A DNA stretch of 64,000 nucleotides, taken from the NCBI RefSeq assembly GCF_030651185.1, contig NZ_JAUSCJ010000011.1:1-64000 (forward strand). The letters are read 5' to 3'. The notes beneath the pieces were generated by a model. The model had not been told where the DNA came from. It was given only the letters and a program-made list of their open reading frames with translations, and did not search any database. The stretch is from Phenylobacterium sp. (GTDB taxonomy: Bacteria; Pseudomonadota; Alphaproteobacteria; Caulobacterales; Caulobacteraceae). Positions 32,667 through 42,210 of this stretch are shown one piece after another; position 1 is the stretch's first letter, and every line of letters begins with the position of its first letter. The translations under genes and the position numbers were made by a program.

Positions 32667-33553
32667 GAGGCCGACGCCAGGACCTCGACCGCCACCCCGG
32701 CCGCGACCAGGGGTTGGAGCACCTGTGCAGGCGGCGCCAAAACTCCCACTCGCACCACCCGGCGGCCGGACCTGGCAAGTTCTATCATCGCCTCGGGGGT
32801 CGCCTCGGCCGGCGTCATCCGCTCGGCGTCGCGGCGCGCCATCGCCAGGATGTCGGGGTCGCAGCCCTCATCGGCGGCGATCACGTCGGCGGCGGCCAGG
32901 GCGCGGCTGGCGCGCAGGGTCAGCAGGTCGGCAGGCCCTCGCCCGGCCACGAACTGCACCTTGCCCGCCGCCTTGGGTCCCTTGGCGATGGCGTCGCGGA
33001 ACAGCGCCTGCGCCGTCTCCATGTCGCCGCCCTGAGCCGCCTGCGCCACCGCGCCCGAAAGGGTCTCGCGCAGGAAGGCGCGCCGCGCGTGCAGCTCGGG
33101 GAACTTGGCGCGGACATCATCCTGGAATTTTCGGAACAGGGCCGCGACCCGCCCGGTCCCCTCCGGCACGCGCTGCTCGATGTCGTTGCGCAGCATGGTG
33201 GCCAGCATCGGCGAGGCGCCGCCGGTGCCGATGGCCGCCACCACTTCGCCGCGGTCGATCACCGCCGGGGTCGTGAAGTCGCAAAGCTCGGGACGGTCGG
33301 TGACGTTGACCAGGGCGCGCGCGGCGCGGGCCGCTGTGGCCGCCCCCTTGGCGAAGGCCTCGTCCTCGCCATCGATGAACACCAGCAAGGCGCCGGAATA
33401 GCTGCCGGTCAGGAAGGCGTCGGGGCCCTCCACCCGGACGAGCGTCGCCGGCGACGAGGCCAGCAGCCGCAGCTTGTTCTCGGCGGCCTCGCCGGATCCG
33501 GCCACGACGATCTTGGCGCCGGCCAGCGGAAAATAGGCGGGGAAGGCGTCCAC
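32663..33553 (-). CDS. Siroheme synthase-like protein: precorrin-2 dehydrogenase domain with truncated methyltransferase domain
   Basis: 296 aa. The N-terminal part (aa 1-200) matches CysG/Met8 dehydrogenase-ferrochelatase: IVVAGSGEAAENKLRLLAS for NAD binding, LVNVTDRPELCDFTTPA with the key Asp, and AIGTGGASPMLATMLRNDIE. A start of a uroporphyrinogen methyltransferase follows (VQFVAGRGPADLLTLRASRA, aa 211-230), but the GGDPFIFGRGGEE motif is missing and the protein ends about 85 residues into that domain. GTG start at 33553, directly after the lipoprotein stop. Expected role: sirohydrochlorin/siroheme formation, perhaps for sulfite or nitrite reductase. Confidence 0.8.
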   Translation of the reverse strand: MDAFPAYFPLAGAKIVVAGSGEAAENKLRLLASSPATLVRVEGPDAFLTGSYSGALLVFIDGEDEAFAKGAATAARAARALVNVTDRPELCDFTTPAVIDRGEVVAAIGTGGASPMLATMLRNDIEQRVPEGTGRVAALFRKFQDDVRAKFPELHARRAFLRETLSGAVAQAAQGGDMETAQALFRDAIAKGPKAAGKVQFVAGRGPADLLTLRASRALAAADVIAADEGCDPDILAMARRDAERMTPAEATPEAMIELARSGRRVVRVGVLAPPAQVLQPLVAAGVAVEVLASAS

Positions 33554-33874
33554 CTAGCCGGTTCTGCAGTTCCGGTAGGGACCCGCCGGCGCGCCATCAA
33601 GGTCGGCCATCGCGCCCTTGGTGGTCAGGGTTACGCCCCCGGCGGCGAAGATCGGATCGCCCCTCTTCTTCTTCACCTGGCGCAGGATTTTGGTCTGGCC
33701 ACCGGCGGTGACCCGCACGATGCGGCCGTCCAGGGCGTACGACGCCACGAACCGCTTCCCGGCCCCGCAGCTGTAGGTCATCGGCGCGTCGCTGGCGTCT
33801 TCCGGGGCGACGGTGGCGCAGGCGCTCAGCGCGAACCCGGCGGCGGCCAGGGCGATCCAGCGAGCGGCGCTCAT
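33554..33874 (-). CDS. MliC-like lipoprotein
   Basis: 106 aa. Signal and lipobox LSAC (C19). The domain TYSCGAGKRFVASYALDG, VRVTAGGQTKILRQVKK, GGVTLTTKGAMADLDG resembles MliC, membrane-bound inhibitors of C-type lysozyme. It shares an operon with cytochrome c upstream (4-bp overlap) and the siroheme-like gene downstream (zero gap). A lysozyme-inhibitor role is inferred from similarity only. Confidence 0.68.
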   Translation of the reverse strand: MSAARWIALAAAGFALSACATVAPEDASDAPMTYSCGAGKRFVASYALDGRIVRVTAGGQTKILRQVKKKRGDPIFAAGGVTLTTKGAMADLDGAPAGPYRNCRTG

Positions 33875-34227
33875 TTCAGGGCCTTCACATAGGCCACCAC
33901 CGCGGCGCGGTCGGCGGGATTGGCGACCCCGGTCATCATCTTGGTCCCAGGCGCGAACTTGGCCGGCGCGGCGAGATAGGCGTCGAGATTGGCGTCGGTC
34001 CAGGTCGCCCCGGCCTTGGCGGTCAGGCCCGCGGAATACTTGAAGTCCGCCAGGCCCGCGATCTTGCGGCCGGCCACCCCGGCCAGGCTGGGGCCCATCG
34101 GCGTGGACTTGGCGCCGTGACAGGTCTTGCACTGCAACTGGAAGGTCTTGGCCCCATCGGCGGCCAGGGCGGGCGACCCCGTCAGCAGCCCGGCGAAGGC
34201 GAGAATGGCGAGAACACGGCGTGTCAT
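33871..34227 (-). CDS. Class I c-type cytochrome
   Basis: 118 aa. Signal peptide ending ...GSPALAA (aa 1-23). Heme-binding CKTCH (C33, C36, H37), and the sixth ligand Met in KFAPGTKMMTG. Soluble periplasmic electron carrier of the mitochondrial/class I type. First gene of a minus-strand run that continues through the MliC-like, siroheme-like and modB genes. The molybdo-enzyme on the opposite strand (from 34359) could use such a carrier. Confidence 0.92.
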   Translation of the reverse strand: MTRRVLAILAFAGLLTGSPALAADGAKTFQLQCKTCHGAKSTPMGPSLAGVAGRKIAGLADFKYSAGLTAKAGATWTDANLDAYLAAPAKFAPGTKMMTGVANPADRAAVVAYVKALK

Positions 34228-34241
34228 GAAACCCCTCCGGA

Positions 34242-34319
34242 AACGTCGTTAGCCTACCTAGCGCGTCGCGGGCCGCCCCGCCACGACGGCGACATTTACC
34301 GCGACGACTAAACGACGTT
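34242..34319. promoter_or_regulatory. Inverted pair of AACGTCGTT-like elements
   Basis: AACGTCGTTAG (34242-34252) and CTAAACGACGTT (34308-34319) are inverted relative to each other, each near one of the two divergent gene starts (cytochrome c and the [2Fe-2S] subunit). Possible operator pair for one regulator. Confidence 0.4.
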
Positions 34320-34358
34320 AAGATGCGACTTCATTCTCACTGGGGGAGGGACAGACCC

Positions 34359-34853
34359 ATGGCCATGACACTCGACGTGAACGGCAAGCCATTGGCCGTC
34401 AAGGCGGCTCCTGACACGCCGCTGCTGTGGGTGCTGCGCGACGAACTCGGGCTGACCGGCTCCAAGTTCGGCTGCGGCGTGGCCCAGTGCGGGGCCTGCA
34501 CGGTGCTGGCCGACGGCCAGCCGATCCGCGCCTGCGTCATGCCCATCGAGGGTCTGGCCGGGGTGAAGATCACCACCATCGAGAGCCTGGGCGGGAACTC
34601 ACCCCTGCAGCAGGCCTGGGTCAAGCACGATGTCCCGCAGTGCGGCTACTGCCAGTCGGGCCAGATCATGAGCGCCACCGCCCTGCTGGCCGCCAAGCCC
34701 AACCCCAGCGACGCCGACATCGACGCGGCCATGGACGGCAACATCTGCCGCTGCGGGACCTACCAGCGGATTCGCGCCGCCATCAAGGACGCCGCGGGCA
34801 TGGCCCCGGCCGCCACCCCGGTCGCGGCCCCCGCCGCCCCGGCCAAGAGCTAG
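34359..34853 (+). CDS. [2Fe-2S] small subunit of molybdenum hydroxylase (isoquinoline 1-oxidoreductase type)
   Basis: 164 aa. Plant-type ferredoxin cluster [12 protein letters not shown]...C (C39, C44, C47, C59) and the second cluster CGYCQSGQ...ICRCG (C95, C98, C130, C132). This is the xanthine-oxidase-family small subunit, carrying electrons from the molybdenum centre. It pairs with the large subunit 12 bp downstream. The C-terminus has an Ala/Pro tail. Start ATG at 34359 follows GGGGGAGGG; an upstream ATG at 34323 is less likely. Confidence 0.9.
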   Translation: MAMTLDVNGKPLAVKAAPDTPLLWVLRDELGLTGSKFGCGVAQCGACTVLADGQPIRACVMPIEGLAGVKITTIESLGGNSPLQQAWVKHDVPQCGYCQSGQIMSATALLAAKPNPSDADIDAAMDGNICRCGTYQRIRAAIKDAAGMAPAATPVAAPAAPAKS

Positions 34854-34865
34854 GAGCGGACCGCC

Positions 34866-37052
34866 ATGAACAAGATCCTCTCCCCCCGCGAAACCCAAGG
34901 CGCCACCAGGCGCGACCTGGTGGTCGGCGCGACCCTGGTGGGCGGCGCCCTGCTGGTGGGCTGCTCTCCCGGCGACCTGCTCAGCGTCGGCGCCAAGGAG
35001 GACTTCGGCGCCTTCGGGCCCTTCATCAAGATCGGCGCCGACGGCGCGGTGACGGTGATCTCCAAGCACATCGAATTCGGCCAGGGCAACCATGCGGGCC
35101 TGGCGGCGATCGTCGCCGAGGAACTCGACGCCGACTGGACCAAGGTCAAGGTCGAGCAGGCCCCGGCCATCGCCAAGGTCTACGCCAACACCGGCATGGG
35201 CGTGCAGGGCACCGGCGGCTCGTCGGCCATCTCCAACTCCTGGACCCAGCTGCGCCAGGCTGGCGCCGGCGCCAAGGCGATGTTCGTCGAGGCCGCCGCC
35301 AACAAGTGGAACGCGCCCGCCGGTGAGATCACAGTCAAGGACAGCGTCGTCAGCCACGCCAAGACCGGCAAGTCGGCGACCTTCGCTGAACTTCTGCCCG
35401 AGGCCGGCAAGATCGCCCCGCCCAAGGCCCCAGTGCTGAAGGATCCCAAGACCTTCACCCTGATCGGCTCCGACCGCGTGCGCCGCAAGGACAGCCAGGC
35501 CAAGAGCGACGGAACCGCCCGCTTCACCCAGGATGTCCAGATGCCGGACATGCTGGTCGCAATGGTCGCCCACGCCCCCCGCTACGGCGCCAAGGTCGGC
35601 AGCTTTGACGCCACCGAGGCCAAGAAGGTCGCCGGCGTGGTGGAGGTCTACCAGATCCCCACCGGGGTCGCCGTGGTGGCGCAGAACACCTGGGCCGCCC
35701 GCAAGGGCCGCGAGGCCCTGAAGGTGACCTGGGACGAGACCGGCGCCGAAAAGGCCAGCTCCGACACCATGGCCGCAAACTACCGCCAGTGGGCCGCGGG
35801 CAAGGGCACGTTGCCGGAAAAGACCGAGTGGCAGGCCTTCGAGACCAAGGGCGACGCCGCCAAGAAGGTCCAGGGCACGATCTTCGAGACCACCTACGAC
35901 TTCCCATTCCTGTCCCATGCGGCCATGGAGCCGATGAACTGCGTGGCCCAGGTCGGGACCGGCAAGGCCAAGCTGACCTTCGGCTCGCAGATCCCGACGG
36001 TGGACCAGCTCAACACCGCCAAGATCGTCGGCATGCTGCCCGGCGCGGTGGAGATCGAGACCCTGTTCGCCGGCGGCTCCTTCGGGCGCCGCGCCAACTT
36101 CCAGTCCGACTACGTGGCCGAGTGCGTCGAGATCGCCAAGAAGGTCGGCAAGATGCGGCCGGTGAAGCTGGTCTGGACCCGCGAGGACGACATGGCGGCG
36201 GGCTATTTCCGCCCCCTGACCCACCACGCCCTGAAGATCACCCTCGACAAGGACGGCTACCCGGTCTCCTGGCGCCACCGCGTGGTCACCCAGACCCTGA
36301 TGAAGGGCTCGCCCATGCCCACCAAGGGCGTGGACGAAACGACTGTCGAAGGGACCAAGGGCTCACCCTATCTGAAGGCCACCCCGGTGGTGGACGCCCA
36401 GGTGCTGATGCCCGACGTCAATATCCCGGTGCTGTGGTGGCGCTCGGTGGGGGCGACCCACACCGCCTTCGTCATGGAGCACACCATCGACCAGCTGGCC
36501 CGCAAGGCCGGAAAGGACCCGGTGGCCTATCGCCGGACCCTCTATGAGAAGGCCGGGGCGACCCGCCATCTGGCGGTGCTGAACCTGGCGGCCGAGAAGT
36601 CGGGCTGGGACAAGCCGGCCCCCGCCGGCTGGACGCGCGGCATCGCCGTGCACGAGAGCTTCGGCACCCTGGTGGCCCAGGTCGCCGAGGTGAAGCTGGT
36701 GGACGGCCAGCCCAAGGTCGGCCGAGTGGTCACCGCAGTGGACTGCGGAACCGCCATCTCGCCCGACCAGATCGCCGCCCAGATGGAAGGCGGCATCTGC
36801 TATGGCCTGTCGGCGGCCCTCTACGGCAAGATCAGCCTGAAGGACGGGGTGGTCGAACAGACCAACTTCGACACCTACCGGGTGCTGCGCAACTCCGAGG
36901 CCCCGACCGTGGAGACCTATATCGTCCCCTCCGGAAACGCCCCCTCAGGCACCGGCGAACCGGGCACCCCGGTGATCGCACCCGCCGTCGCCAACGCCCT
37001 GCTGGCCCTCAACGGCCAGGCGACCACCAGCCTGCCGTTCGTAAAGGCCTAG
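34866..37052 (+). CDS. Molybdopterin large subunit of molybdenum hydroxylase (isoquinoline oxidoreductase/aldehyde oxidase type)
   Basis: 728 aa. Twin-arginine-like signal [20 protein letters not shown] (RR15-16, with a cysteine at 33), suggesting Tat export and perhaps lipid attachment. The molybdopterin domains follow: [48 protein letters not shown], and the catalytic Glu in [14 protein letters not shown]. No FAD subunit is present, as in isoquinoline 1-oxidoreductase (IorAB). It hydroxylates N-heterocycles or aldehydes; the substrate is unknown. A cytochrome c gene divergent from it and the Moco genes downstream support function. Confidence 0.9.
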   Translation: MNKILSPRETQGATRRDLVVGATLVGGALLVGCSPGDLLSVGAKEDFGAFGPFIKIGADGAVTVISKHIEFGQGNHAGLAAIVAEELDADWTKVKVEQAPAIAKVYANTGMGVQGTGGSSAISNSWTQLRQAGAGAKAMFVEAAANKWNAPAGEITVKDSVVSHAKTGKSATFAELLPEAGKIAPPKAPVLKDPKTFTLIGSDRVRRKDSQAKSDGTARFTQDVQMPDMLVAMVAHAPRYGAKVGSFDATEAKKVAGVVEVYQIPTGVAVVAQNTWAARKGREALKVTWDETGAEKASSDTMAANYRQWAAGKGTLPEKTEWQAFETKGDAAKKVQGTIFETTYDFPFLSHAAMEPMNCVAQVGTGKAKLTFGSQIPTVDQLNTAKIVGMLPGAVEIETLFAGGSFGRRANFQSDYVAECVEIAKKVGKMRPVKLVWTREDDMAAGYFRPLTHHALKITLDKDGYPVSWRHRVVTQTLMKGSPMPTKGVDETTVEGTKGSPYLKATPVVDAQVLMPDVNIPVLWWRSVGATHTAFVMEHTIDQLARKAGKDPVAYRRTLYEKAGATRHLAVLNLAAEKSGWDKPAPAGWTRGIAVHESFGTLVAQVAEVKLVDGQPKVGRVVTAVDCGTAISPDQIAAQMEGGICYGLSAALYGKISLKDGVVEQTNFDTYRVLRNSEAPTVETYIVPSGNAPSGTGEPGTPVIAPAVANALLALNGQATTSLPFVKA

Positions 37053-37306
37053 TCGCCGAGAAGATCGCCCAGATCCCGGGCGCCGTGGAGGATTCTCAGA
37101 ATCTGCACGGCGTCCGGATCGACCCGATAGAAGATGACGTAGTCGCCGACCACCCAACTGCGCAGATCGGGCAGGAGTTTAGGTCGAACGCGGCCCAGTT
37201 CCGGAAAGTCGGCCAGCTGCTCTTCGGCATCGTAGATGCGTGAGACCACGCGGTCGGCGGCGTTGGGATTGGCGAGCGCGATGGTCAGCCAGATGTTGCT
37301 GAGGTC
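37049..37306 (-). pseudogene. parE: ParE-type toxin, 5' end lost
   Basis: The C-terminal part DRVVSRIYDAEEQLADFP, ELGRVRPKLL, SWVVGDYVIFYRV, ILRILHGARDLGD is a clear RelE/ParE toxin and would give 66 aa from GTG 37247-37249. Upstream the homologous frame continues (LSNIWLTIALANPNAADRVV) but is stopped by TAG at 37309-37307, just before an Asp codon; the true N-terminus is missing. It follows the degraded antitoxin on the same strand, so it is best read as a decayed parDE pair. The stop overlaps the large oxidoreductase subunit gene by 4 bp. Confidence 0.75.
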
Positions 37307-37334
37307 CTAGAGCGCAATTGGCGTTCGGCGCAGT

Positions 37335-37485
37335 CTAGCCATTCTGGCGTTCGGCCAGCGCTTTCCGATTGCGGGCCAGGAAGACGTCCCGCGGTTCGCG
37401 CTCGACGGGCTCTCCGCTATCGAGGCCTTCCTGCATGAGACGCCTCAGTTCGGAGAGCGATAGACAGTTTTTCGACCTTGGACAT
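37335..37485 (-). pseudogene. parD: ParD-type antitoxin remnant, deleted and frameshifted
   Basis: A good ribosome site (AAGGAG) and ATG (37483-37485) begin MSKVEKLSIAL, the usual ParD start. The frame then diverts and stops soon. In another frame the next segment ELRRLMQEGLDSGEPVERE with ALAERQNG resembles the C-terminal end of ParD. The middle ribbon-helix-helix/core is missing, so both an internal deletion and a frameshift are implied. Confidence 0.7.
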
Positions 37486-37509
37486 CGCGATCTCCTTGGC
37501 GAAAAAATA

Positions 37510-38130
37510 CTACTTCTTCGCACCAACGTCGAGATCAGCCGGTTTGTCCACATCGAACAGCACCCCATCATCGGGCGCCTCGATCAGCACCAGCCGGTCG
37601 CCCAGACCCTGCAGCACCGCCCGCGCGCCGGCGTCGCCTTGGAGCGTCAGCAACTGTGGGATCAAGGCCGCGCCGATCACCGCCGGGTGGCCGCGCTTGC
37701 CCCCGAAGGTCGCCGCGGCGGCGGGGGCGCCGTCGCGCACCGCCTGGGCCAGGGGCTCCAGCACCGCCAACGGAATGCGCGGCATGTCGCCGAGGAACAC
37801 AAACACCCCCTGTGTGTCGGCCGGCAGGGTCTGCGCGGCGCGGCGCAGGGAGGCCCCCATGCCCTCGGCATGATCGGCGGCATGGACAATCTGCAGCCGC
37901 TCATACTGGCCGGTTTGCCGGGCATGGGCCATGACCGCCGCACCCACCCGGCTGGGGTCGGACCCCGTGACCACCGTCACGCCGCGCACCGGGGCGGCAA
38001 AGGCCGCGCGCAGGGCGCCCTCCAGCAGGACGCCGCCGCCATAGGGCGCCAGCAGCTTGCCGCCGCCGAACCGCGTCCCGGCGCCCGCCGCCAGGACGAT
38101 CGCTTCAAATCCGCCGCCCCCTGTCACCAA
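37510..38130 (-). CDS. mocA: MocA/MobA-like molybdenum cofactor nucleotidyltransferase
   Basis: 206 aa. Signature [22 protein letters not shown], with GDMPRIP for metal/base binding, [16 protein letters not shown], and [12 protein letters not shown], typical of MocA (molybdopterin cytidylyltransferase). It would make the MCD form needed by xanthine-oxidase-family enzymes such as the one upstream. It is divergent from the moa cluster. The start could be TTG at 38130 or GTG at 38127. Confidence 0.85.
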   Translation of the reverse strand: MVTGGGGFEAIVLAAGAGTRFGGGKLLAPYGGGVLLEGALRAAFAAPVRGVTVVTGSDPSRVGAAVMAHARQTGQYERLQIVHAADHAEGMGASLRRAAQTLPADTQGVFVFLGDMPRIPLAVLEPLAQAVRDGAPAAAATFGGKRGHPAVIGAALIPQLLTLQGDAGARAVLQGLGDRLVLIEAPDDGVLFDVDKPADLDVGAKK

Positions 38131-38159
38131 CCGTGGTTCCCCTCTATGTTAGGGTTCGC

Positions 38160-39194
38160 ATGACGCCCTATGACGCCCCCCCTCCGCAAGCGACTTCGCA
38201 GGCCAGCCTGATCGACGGGTTCGGCCGCACCGTGACCTATCTGCGAGTCTCGGTCACCGACCGCTGCGACCTGCGCTGCGTCTACTGCATGGCCGAGCAC
38301 ATGACCTTCCTGCCCAAGGCGGAGGTCCTGACCCTGGAGGAGCTCGACCGCCTCGCCTCGGGCTTCATCAGGCTCGGCGTCCGCAAGCTGCGGATCACCG
38401 GCGGCGAGCCCCTGGTTCGCAAGGGCGTTATGGGCCTGATCGAGAACCTGTCGCGCCATCTGAAGTCCGGCGCCCTGGATGAGCTGACCCTGACCACCAA
38501 CGGCACGCGGCTCACCGAGTTCGCGAGCGACCTGGCCCGGTTCGGCGTGCGGCGCATCAATGTCTCCATGGACACCCTGAAGCCTGACCTGTTCCGCCAG
38601 CTGACCCGGGGCGGGGACCTGAACAAGGTCATCGCCGGGATCGACGCGGCGCTCGCCGCCGGCATGGCGGTGAAGGTCAACGCTGTGGCCCTGAAGGACG
38701 ACAACGCCGCCGAACTGCCCGACCTGATCGCCTGGGCCCACGCCCGTGGCTGCGACATGACCCTGATCGAGGCCATGCCGCTTGGCGAGATCGAGATCGA
38801 CCGCACCGACCAGTTCCTGTCGCTGAAGGACGTCCGCCGCGAGCTGGAAAGCTTCTGGACCCTGACCGACAGCGACCACGTCACCGGCGGCCCGGCCCGC
38901 TATGTGACAGTGGAGGAGACCGGCGGCCGCCTGGGCTTCATCACCCCGCTCAGCCACAATTTCTGCGAGGCCTGCAACCGGGTGCGGCTGACCTGCACCG
39001 GCACCCTGCACACCTGCCTGGGCCGTGAGGACGCCAGCGACCTGCGGGCCGTGATCCGGGCCGGGGCAGACGAGGCCGGTCTGGAGGACGCCATCCGCCT
39101 GGCCGTCGACGCCAAGCCGCAGGGCCACGATTTTCAAATCGTGCGAGCATCCGCCCCCGCGGTCGCCCGGCACATGTCCACCACGGGAGGCTAG
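38160..39194 (+). CDS. moaA: GTP 3',8-cyclase MoaA
   Basis: 344 aa radical SAM enzyme. The N-terminal cluster CDLRCVYC (C36, C40, C43), [14 protein letters not shown], and the second cluster [19 protein letters not shown] are all present. The C-terminal GG (MSTTGG) needed for activity is intact. It starts molybdenum cofactor synthesis by converting GTP to the 3',8-cyclic form, with MoaC as partner. The ATG at 38160 is supported by the preserved N-terminus; the frame extends 9 codons upstream. First of a run moaA-moaD-moaE-moaB-moaC-moeA. Confidence 0.95.
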   Translation: MTPYDAPPPQATSQASLIDGFGRTVTYLRVSVTDRCDLRCVYCMAEHMTFLPKAEVLTLEELDRLASGFIRLGVRKLRITGGEPLVRKGVMGLIENLSRHLKSGALDELTLTTNGTRLTEFASDLARFGVRRINVSMDTLKPDLFRQLTRGGDLNKVIAGIDAALAAGMAVKVNAVALKDDNAAELPDLIAWAHARGCDMTLIEAMPLGEIEIDRTDQFLSLKDVRRELESFWTLTDSDHVTGGPARYVTVEETGGRLGFITPLSHNFCEACNRVRLTCTGTLHTCLGREDASDLRAVIRAGADEAGLEDAIRLAVDAKPQGHDFQIVRASAPAVARHMSTTGG

Positions 39195-39305
39195 AGCATG
39201 TCAGGCGCAAGTGGGAACCGGTTCGCCGCCCGGACATGCTCTAGTTTCAAGAAGATAGACCCTTTTCATCCGATCAGGTTCCAACCTGATCCGGAAAGGG
39301 TCTAG
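39191..39305. repeat. Two CTAG-bounded palindromic repeats in the moaA-moaD gap
   Basis: Unit A, 39191-39244: 12-bp ends CTAGAGCATGTC / GACATGCTCTAG. Unit B, 39257-39305: 9-bp ends AGACCCTTT / AAAGGGTCT with inner GATCAGGTT-CC-AACCTGATC. The last part of unit B (GGAAAGGG, 39293-39300) sits as the ribosome site of moaD. These look like dispersed palindromes; copy number elsewhere is unknown. Confidence 0.75.
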
Positions 39306-39306
39306 G

Positions 39307-39552
39307 GTGGCCAAGGTCCTGCTGTTCGGGCGCCTGAGCGATATCGCCGGCTGGCGCGAGCGGACCCTCGATCCCCCGCCCGCCTCGCTGTCGGCCCTGC
39401 GCGATCAACTCTGCGCCGAGGACGAAGGTCTCGCCGAAGCCCTGTCCGCCCCCGGCGTCCAGGTGGCCCTGGACCAGGCCATCGTCCGCGGCGACGCCGC
39501 CCTGACCGCCCGCTCCGAGGTTGCCTTCCTGCCGGCCATGAGCGGCGGATGA
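39307..39552 (+). CDS. moaD: Molybdopterin synthase small subunit MoaD
   Basis: 81 aa, ubiquitin-like fold. Starts with GTG (MAKVLLFGRLSDIAG) and ends with the required GG (LPAMSGG), which carries the thiocarboxylate sulfur. Its ribosome site is formed by the adjacent repeat. It overlaps moaE by 4 bp. It gives sulfur to cyclic pyranopterin monophosphate with MoaE. Confidence 0.92.
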   Translation: MAKVLLFGRLSDIAGWRERTLDPPPASLSALRDQLCAEDEGLAEALSAPGVQVALDQAIVRGDAALTARSEVAFLPAMSGG

Positions 39553-39998
39553 TCACCCTGACCGGCCAGCCCTTCGAACCCGGCGCCCTGCTGACCGCCT
39601 TTTGCCAAGGCCGCACCGAGACCGGGGCCATCGCCACCTTCACCGGCCTGGCGCGGGCTGAACAGGGCGCCACCACCACCCTGGAGCTCGAGGCCTATCC
39701 GGGCTTCACGGAAGCCGAGATCGGCCGCATCGCCGACGGCGCCCGCGCGCGCTTCGGCCTCGACGATTTCTGCATCGTTCATCGCGTGGGCCAGATCGAG
39801 CCCGGCGAGGCCATCGTCTTCGTGGCCACCGCATCGGGTCACCGCCGCGCGGCCTTCGAGGCCTGCGATTTCCTGATGGACTACTTGAAGAGCCGCGCCC
39901 CCTTCTGGAAGAAGGAGACCGGTCCCGATGGCGCGGCGCGCTGGATCGAGCCCAAGCCGCAGGACCACGCCGACATCACCCGCTGGGAGACCCCATGA
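39549..39998 (+). CDS. moaE: Molybdopterin synthase large subunit MoaE
   Basis: 149 aa. GAIATFTGLARAEQG, the central FCIVHRVGQIEPGEAIVFV, and the active-site ASGHRRAAFEACDFLMDYLK plus PFWKKE (lysines holding the MoaD tail) are clear. Heterotetramer with MoaD; cytoplasmic. Overlaps both neighbours by 4 bp, so the moa genes are one translationally coupled operon. Confidence 0.93.
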   Translation: MITLTGQPFEPGALLTAFCQGRTETGAIATFTGLARAEQGATTTLELEAYPGFTEAEIGRIADGARARFGLDDFCIVHRVGQIEPGEAIVFVATASGHRRAAFEACDFLMDYLKSRAPFWKKETGPDGAARWIEPKPQDHADITRWETP

Positions 39999-40549
39999 AC
40001 GCCCCGACCCTGAGCCCTGGCGGCCGCATCGATGAGAAGCTGCAGATTGTTCCGGTCCGCATCGCGGTCCTGACCATCTCCGATACCCGCGACGAGGAGA
40101 GCGACACCTCCGGCCACGTCCTGGCCGAACGCATCACCGGGGCGGGGCACGAGCTGGCCGCCAAGGAAATCGTCAAGGACGACATCGACCAGATCCGGAT
40201 GCAGGTGAAGGCCTGGGTCGCCTCAGGGAGCGTCGACGCCATCATCACCACCGGCGGCACCGGCATCACCGGCCGCGACGTGACCCCGGAAGCCATTGAG
40301 CCGCTGTTCGACAAGAAGCTCGACGGCTTCTCGGTGGTCTTCCACATGGTGAGCTACCAGTCGGTAGGCCTGTCGACCCTGCAGAGCCGCGCCACCGCCG
40401 GCCTGATCGGCGGGGTCTTCGTCTTCTGCCTCCCCGGTTCAAACGGGGCGGTGAAGGACGGCTGGGACAAGGTGATCTCCGCCCAACTCGACAGCCGCCA
40501 TGGCCCCTGCAACATGGTCGAGCTGATGCCGCGCCTGCTCGAGAAATGA
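39995..40549 (+). CDS. moaB: Molybdenum cofactor biosynthesis protein MoaB
   Basis: 184 aa, MogA/MoaB domain. The N-terminal [20 protein letters not shown]-type strand, [20 protein letters not shown] and [20 protein letters not shown] are intact. It adenylylates or helps insert molybdenum into molybdopterin; MoaB is close to MogA and may fill its role, since no mogA is seen. It overlaps moaE and moaC by 4 bp. Confidence 0.9.
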   Translation: MNAPTLSPGGRIDEKLQIVPVRIAVLTISDTRDEESDTSGHVLAERITGAGHELAAKEIVKDDIDQIRMQVKAWVASGSVDAIITTGGTGITGRDVTPEAIEPLFDKKLDGFSVVFHMVSYQSVGLSTLQSRATAGLIGGVFVFCLPGSNGAVKDGWDKVISAQLDSRHGPCNMVELMPRLLEK

Positions 40550-41016
40550 GCCGCCTGACCCACATCGACGAGACCGGGCGCGCCAACATGGTCGACGTCT
40601 CGGCCAAGGCGGTCACCACCCGAGAGGCCCTCGCCGAGGGCTTCGTGCGCATGTCGCCGGAGACCCTGGCGCTCGCCCTGTCCGGTGACGCCAAGAAGGG
40701 CGATGTGCGGGCCACCGCCGAGATCGCCGGGATCATGGCGGCCAAGAAGACCGCCGACCTGATCCCGCTGTGCCACCCCCTGGCGCTCTCCAAGATCGAG
40801 GTCCGGGTCGAGCCCGGCGAGGGTGGCCTGGCCGTCACCGCCAAGGTCCGCACCAGCGGTCAGACCGGGGTGGAGATGGAGGCGCTGACCGCCGTCTCTG
40901 TCGCCTGCCTGACCGTCTATGACATGCTCAAGGCCGCCGATAAGGCGATGACCATCGAGGCCGTGCGCCTGATGGAGAAATCCGGCGGCAAGTCCGGCGA
41001 CTGGAAGCGTCCGTGA
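40546..41016 (+). CDS. moaC: Cyclic pyranopterin monophosphate synthase MoaC
   Basis: 156 aa. [40 protein letters not shown] and [20 protein letters not shown], with the catalytic Lys/Asp at the end ([20 protein letters not shown]). It completes step 1 of the pathway after MoaA. Overlaps moaB and moeA by 4 bp. Confidence 0.95.
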   Translation: MSRLTHIDETGRANMVDVSAKAVTTREALAEGFVRMSPETLALALSGDAKKGDVRATAEIAGIMAAKKTADLIPLCHPLALSKIEVRVEPGEGGLAVTAKVRTSGQTGVEMEALTAVSVACLTVYDMLKAADKAMTIEAVRLMEKSGGKSGDWKRP

Positions 41017-42206
41017 AACTGCTGAGCGTCGAGGCCGCGCGCGCCGCCATGGTGGCGGAAGCCGCCGCCCTGCCAGCTGAGACCATCGCCCTCTCCGCCG
41101 CCGTCGGCCGGGTGCTGGCCGAGGATGTCACCGCCGTCCGCGCCCAGCCCCCCTTCACCAACTCCGCCATGGACGGCTGGGCCGTGCGCGCCGCCGATAC
41201 GCCGGGGGCGCTGACCATCGTCGGCGAGAGCGCCGCGGGCCATGGCCATGAGGGCACGCTCGCCGCCGGCCAGGCCATCCGCATCTTCACCGGCGCGGCC
41301 CTGCCACAGGGCGCCGACAGCGTGGTGATCCAGGAGAACGCCACCCGCGACGGCGAACAGGTCACCGTTCCCGCCGCAGCGCCGGCCGACAATATCCGCG
41401 ACGCCGGGAAGGACTTCCGGGCTGGCGACATCCTGCTGATCCGCGGGACCCGCATCGATCCCTGGGGCCTGTCGCTGGCGGCCTCGGCCGGCCGCGCCGA
41501 GGTCAGCGTCCACCGCAAACCGCGCATCGCCATCCTCTCCACCGGCGAGGAGATCGTCGAGGCGCCGGCCAGCCCCGGGCCCTTCCAGATCTACGACTCC
41601 GGCTCGCCGGCTCTGAAGGCCATGTGCGAGGCCTGGGGCGCGGAAGCCAGCAAGCTCAGCGGCGTCCGCGACCAGCTCGACGCCGTGATCGAGGCCATGC
41701 GCAACGCCGACGCCGACCTCATCGTCACGGTGGGCGGGGCCTCGGTGGGCGACCACGACCTGGTGCGCACCGCCGCCGAGGCCCTTGGCATGCAGTACCG
41801 GGTGGAGAGCGTCGCGGTGCGGCCCGGCAAGCCCACCTTCTTCGGCGTCCTGGCCGACGGCCGCCGCCTGCTGGGCCTGCCCGGCAACCCGGCCTCGGCC
41901 TTCGTCTGCGCCGAGCTGTTCCTCAAGCCCCTGATCGCCGCCTATTCCGGCGCGGCCCACGCCCCGCGCATGGCGAGCGCGCGCCTCGCCGAACCACTCG
42001 CCGCCAACGGCCCGCGCGAACACTGGCTGCGGGCCAAGCTGACCTACGCGGACGGCGCGATCACCGCGCGCGCCTACCGCGACCAGGACTCCTCCCTGAT
42101 CACCGTCTTCGCGGCCGCCGACGCCCTGCTCAAGCGCCCACCCGGCGCCCCGGCCTCAGCGGCAGGCGACCTCGTCGAGGTGCTGCTGCTGGACCGGGCC
42201 GGGTAG
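41013..42206 (+). CDS. moeA: Molybdopterin molybdenumtransferase MoeA
   Basis: 397 aa, GTG start. Segments [57 protein letters not shown] and [20 protein letters not shown] are all present, the last being the insertion site. MoeA ligates molybdate to the dithiolene using the adenylylated pterin. It ends the moa run; with moaB it could give full Moco synthesis. Confidence 0.94.
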   Translation: MKLLSVEAARAAMVAEAAALPAETIALSAAVGRVLAEDVTAVRAQPPFTNSAMDGWAVRAADTPGALTIVGESAAGHGHEGTLAAGQAIRIFTGAALPQGADSVVIQENATRDGEQVTVPAAAPADNIRDAGKDFRAGDILLIRGTRIDPWGLSLAASAGRAEVSVHRKPRIAILSTGEEIVEAPASPGPFQIYDSGSPALKAMCEAWGAEASKLSGVRDQLDAVIEAMRNADADLIVTVGGASVGDHDLVRTAAEALGMQYRVESVAVRPGKPTFFGVLADGRRLLGLPGNPASAFVCAELFLKPLIAAYSGAAHAPRMASARLAEPLAANGPREHWLRAKLTYADGAITARAYRDQDSSLITVFAAADALLKRPPGAPASAAGDLVEVLLLDRAG

Positions 42207-42210
42207 TCGG

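Noticed and set aside
34599-36278. 559-codon open frame antisense to the molybdo-hydroxylase genes
   Set aside because: Shadow of GC-rich coding sequence: Gly/Ala/His-biased and no recognisable domain, while the sense frames have clear motifs.
39218-39240. GGAAC in repeat unit A as an EcfG promoter
   Set aside because: The downstream sequence at the -10 distance is ATGC, and the context is a palindromic repeat.
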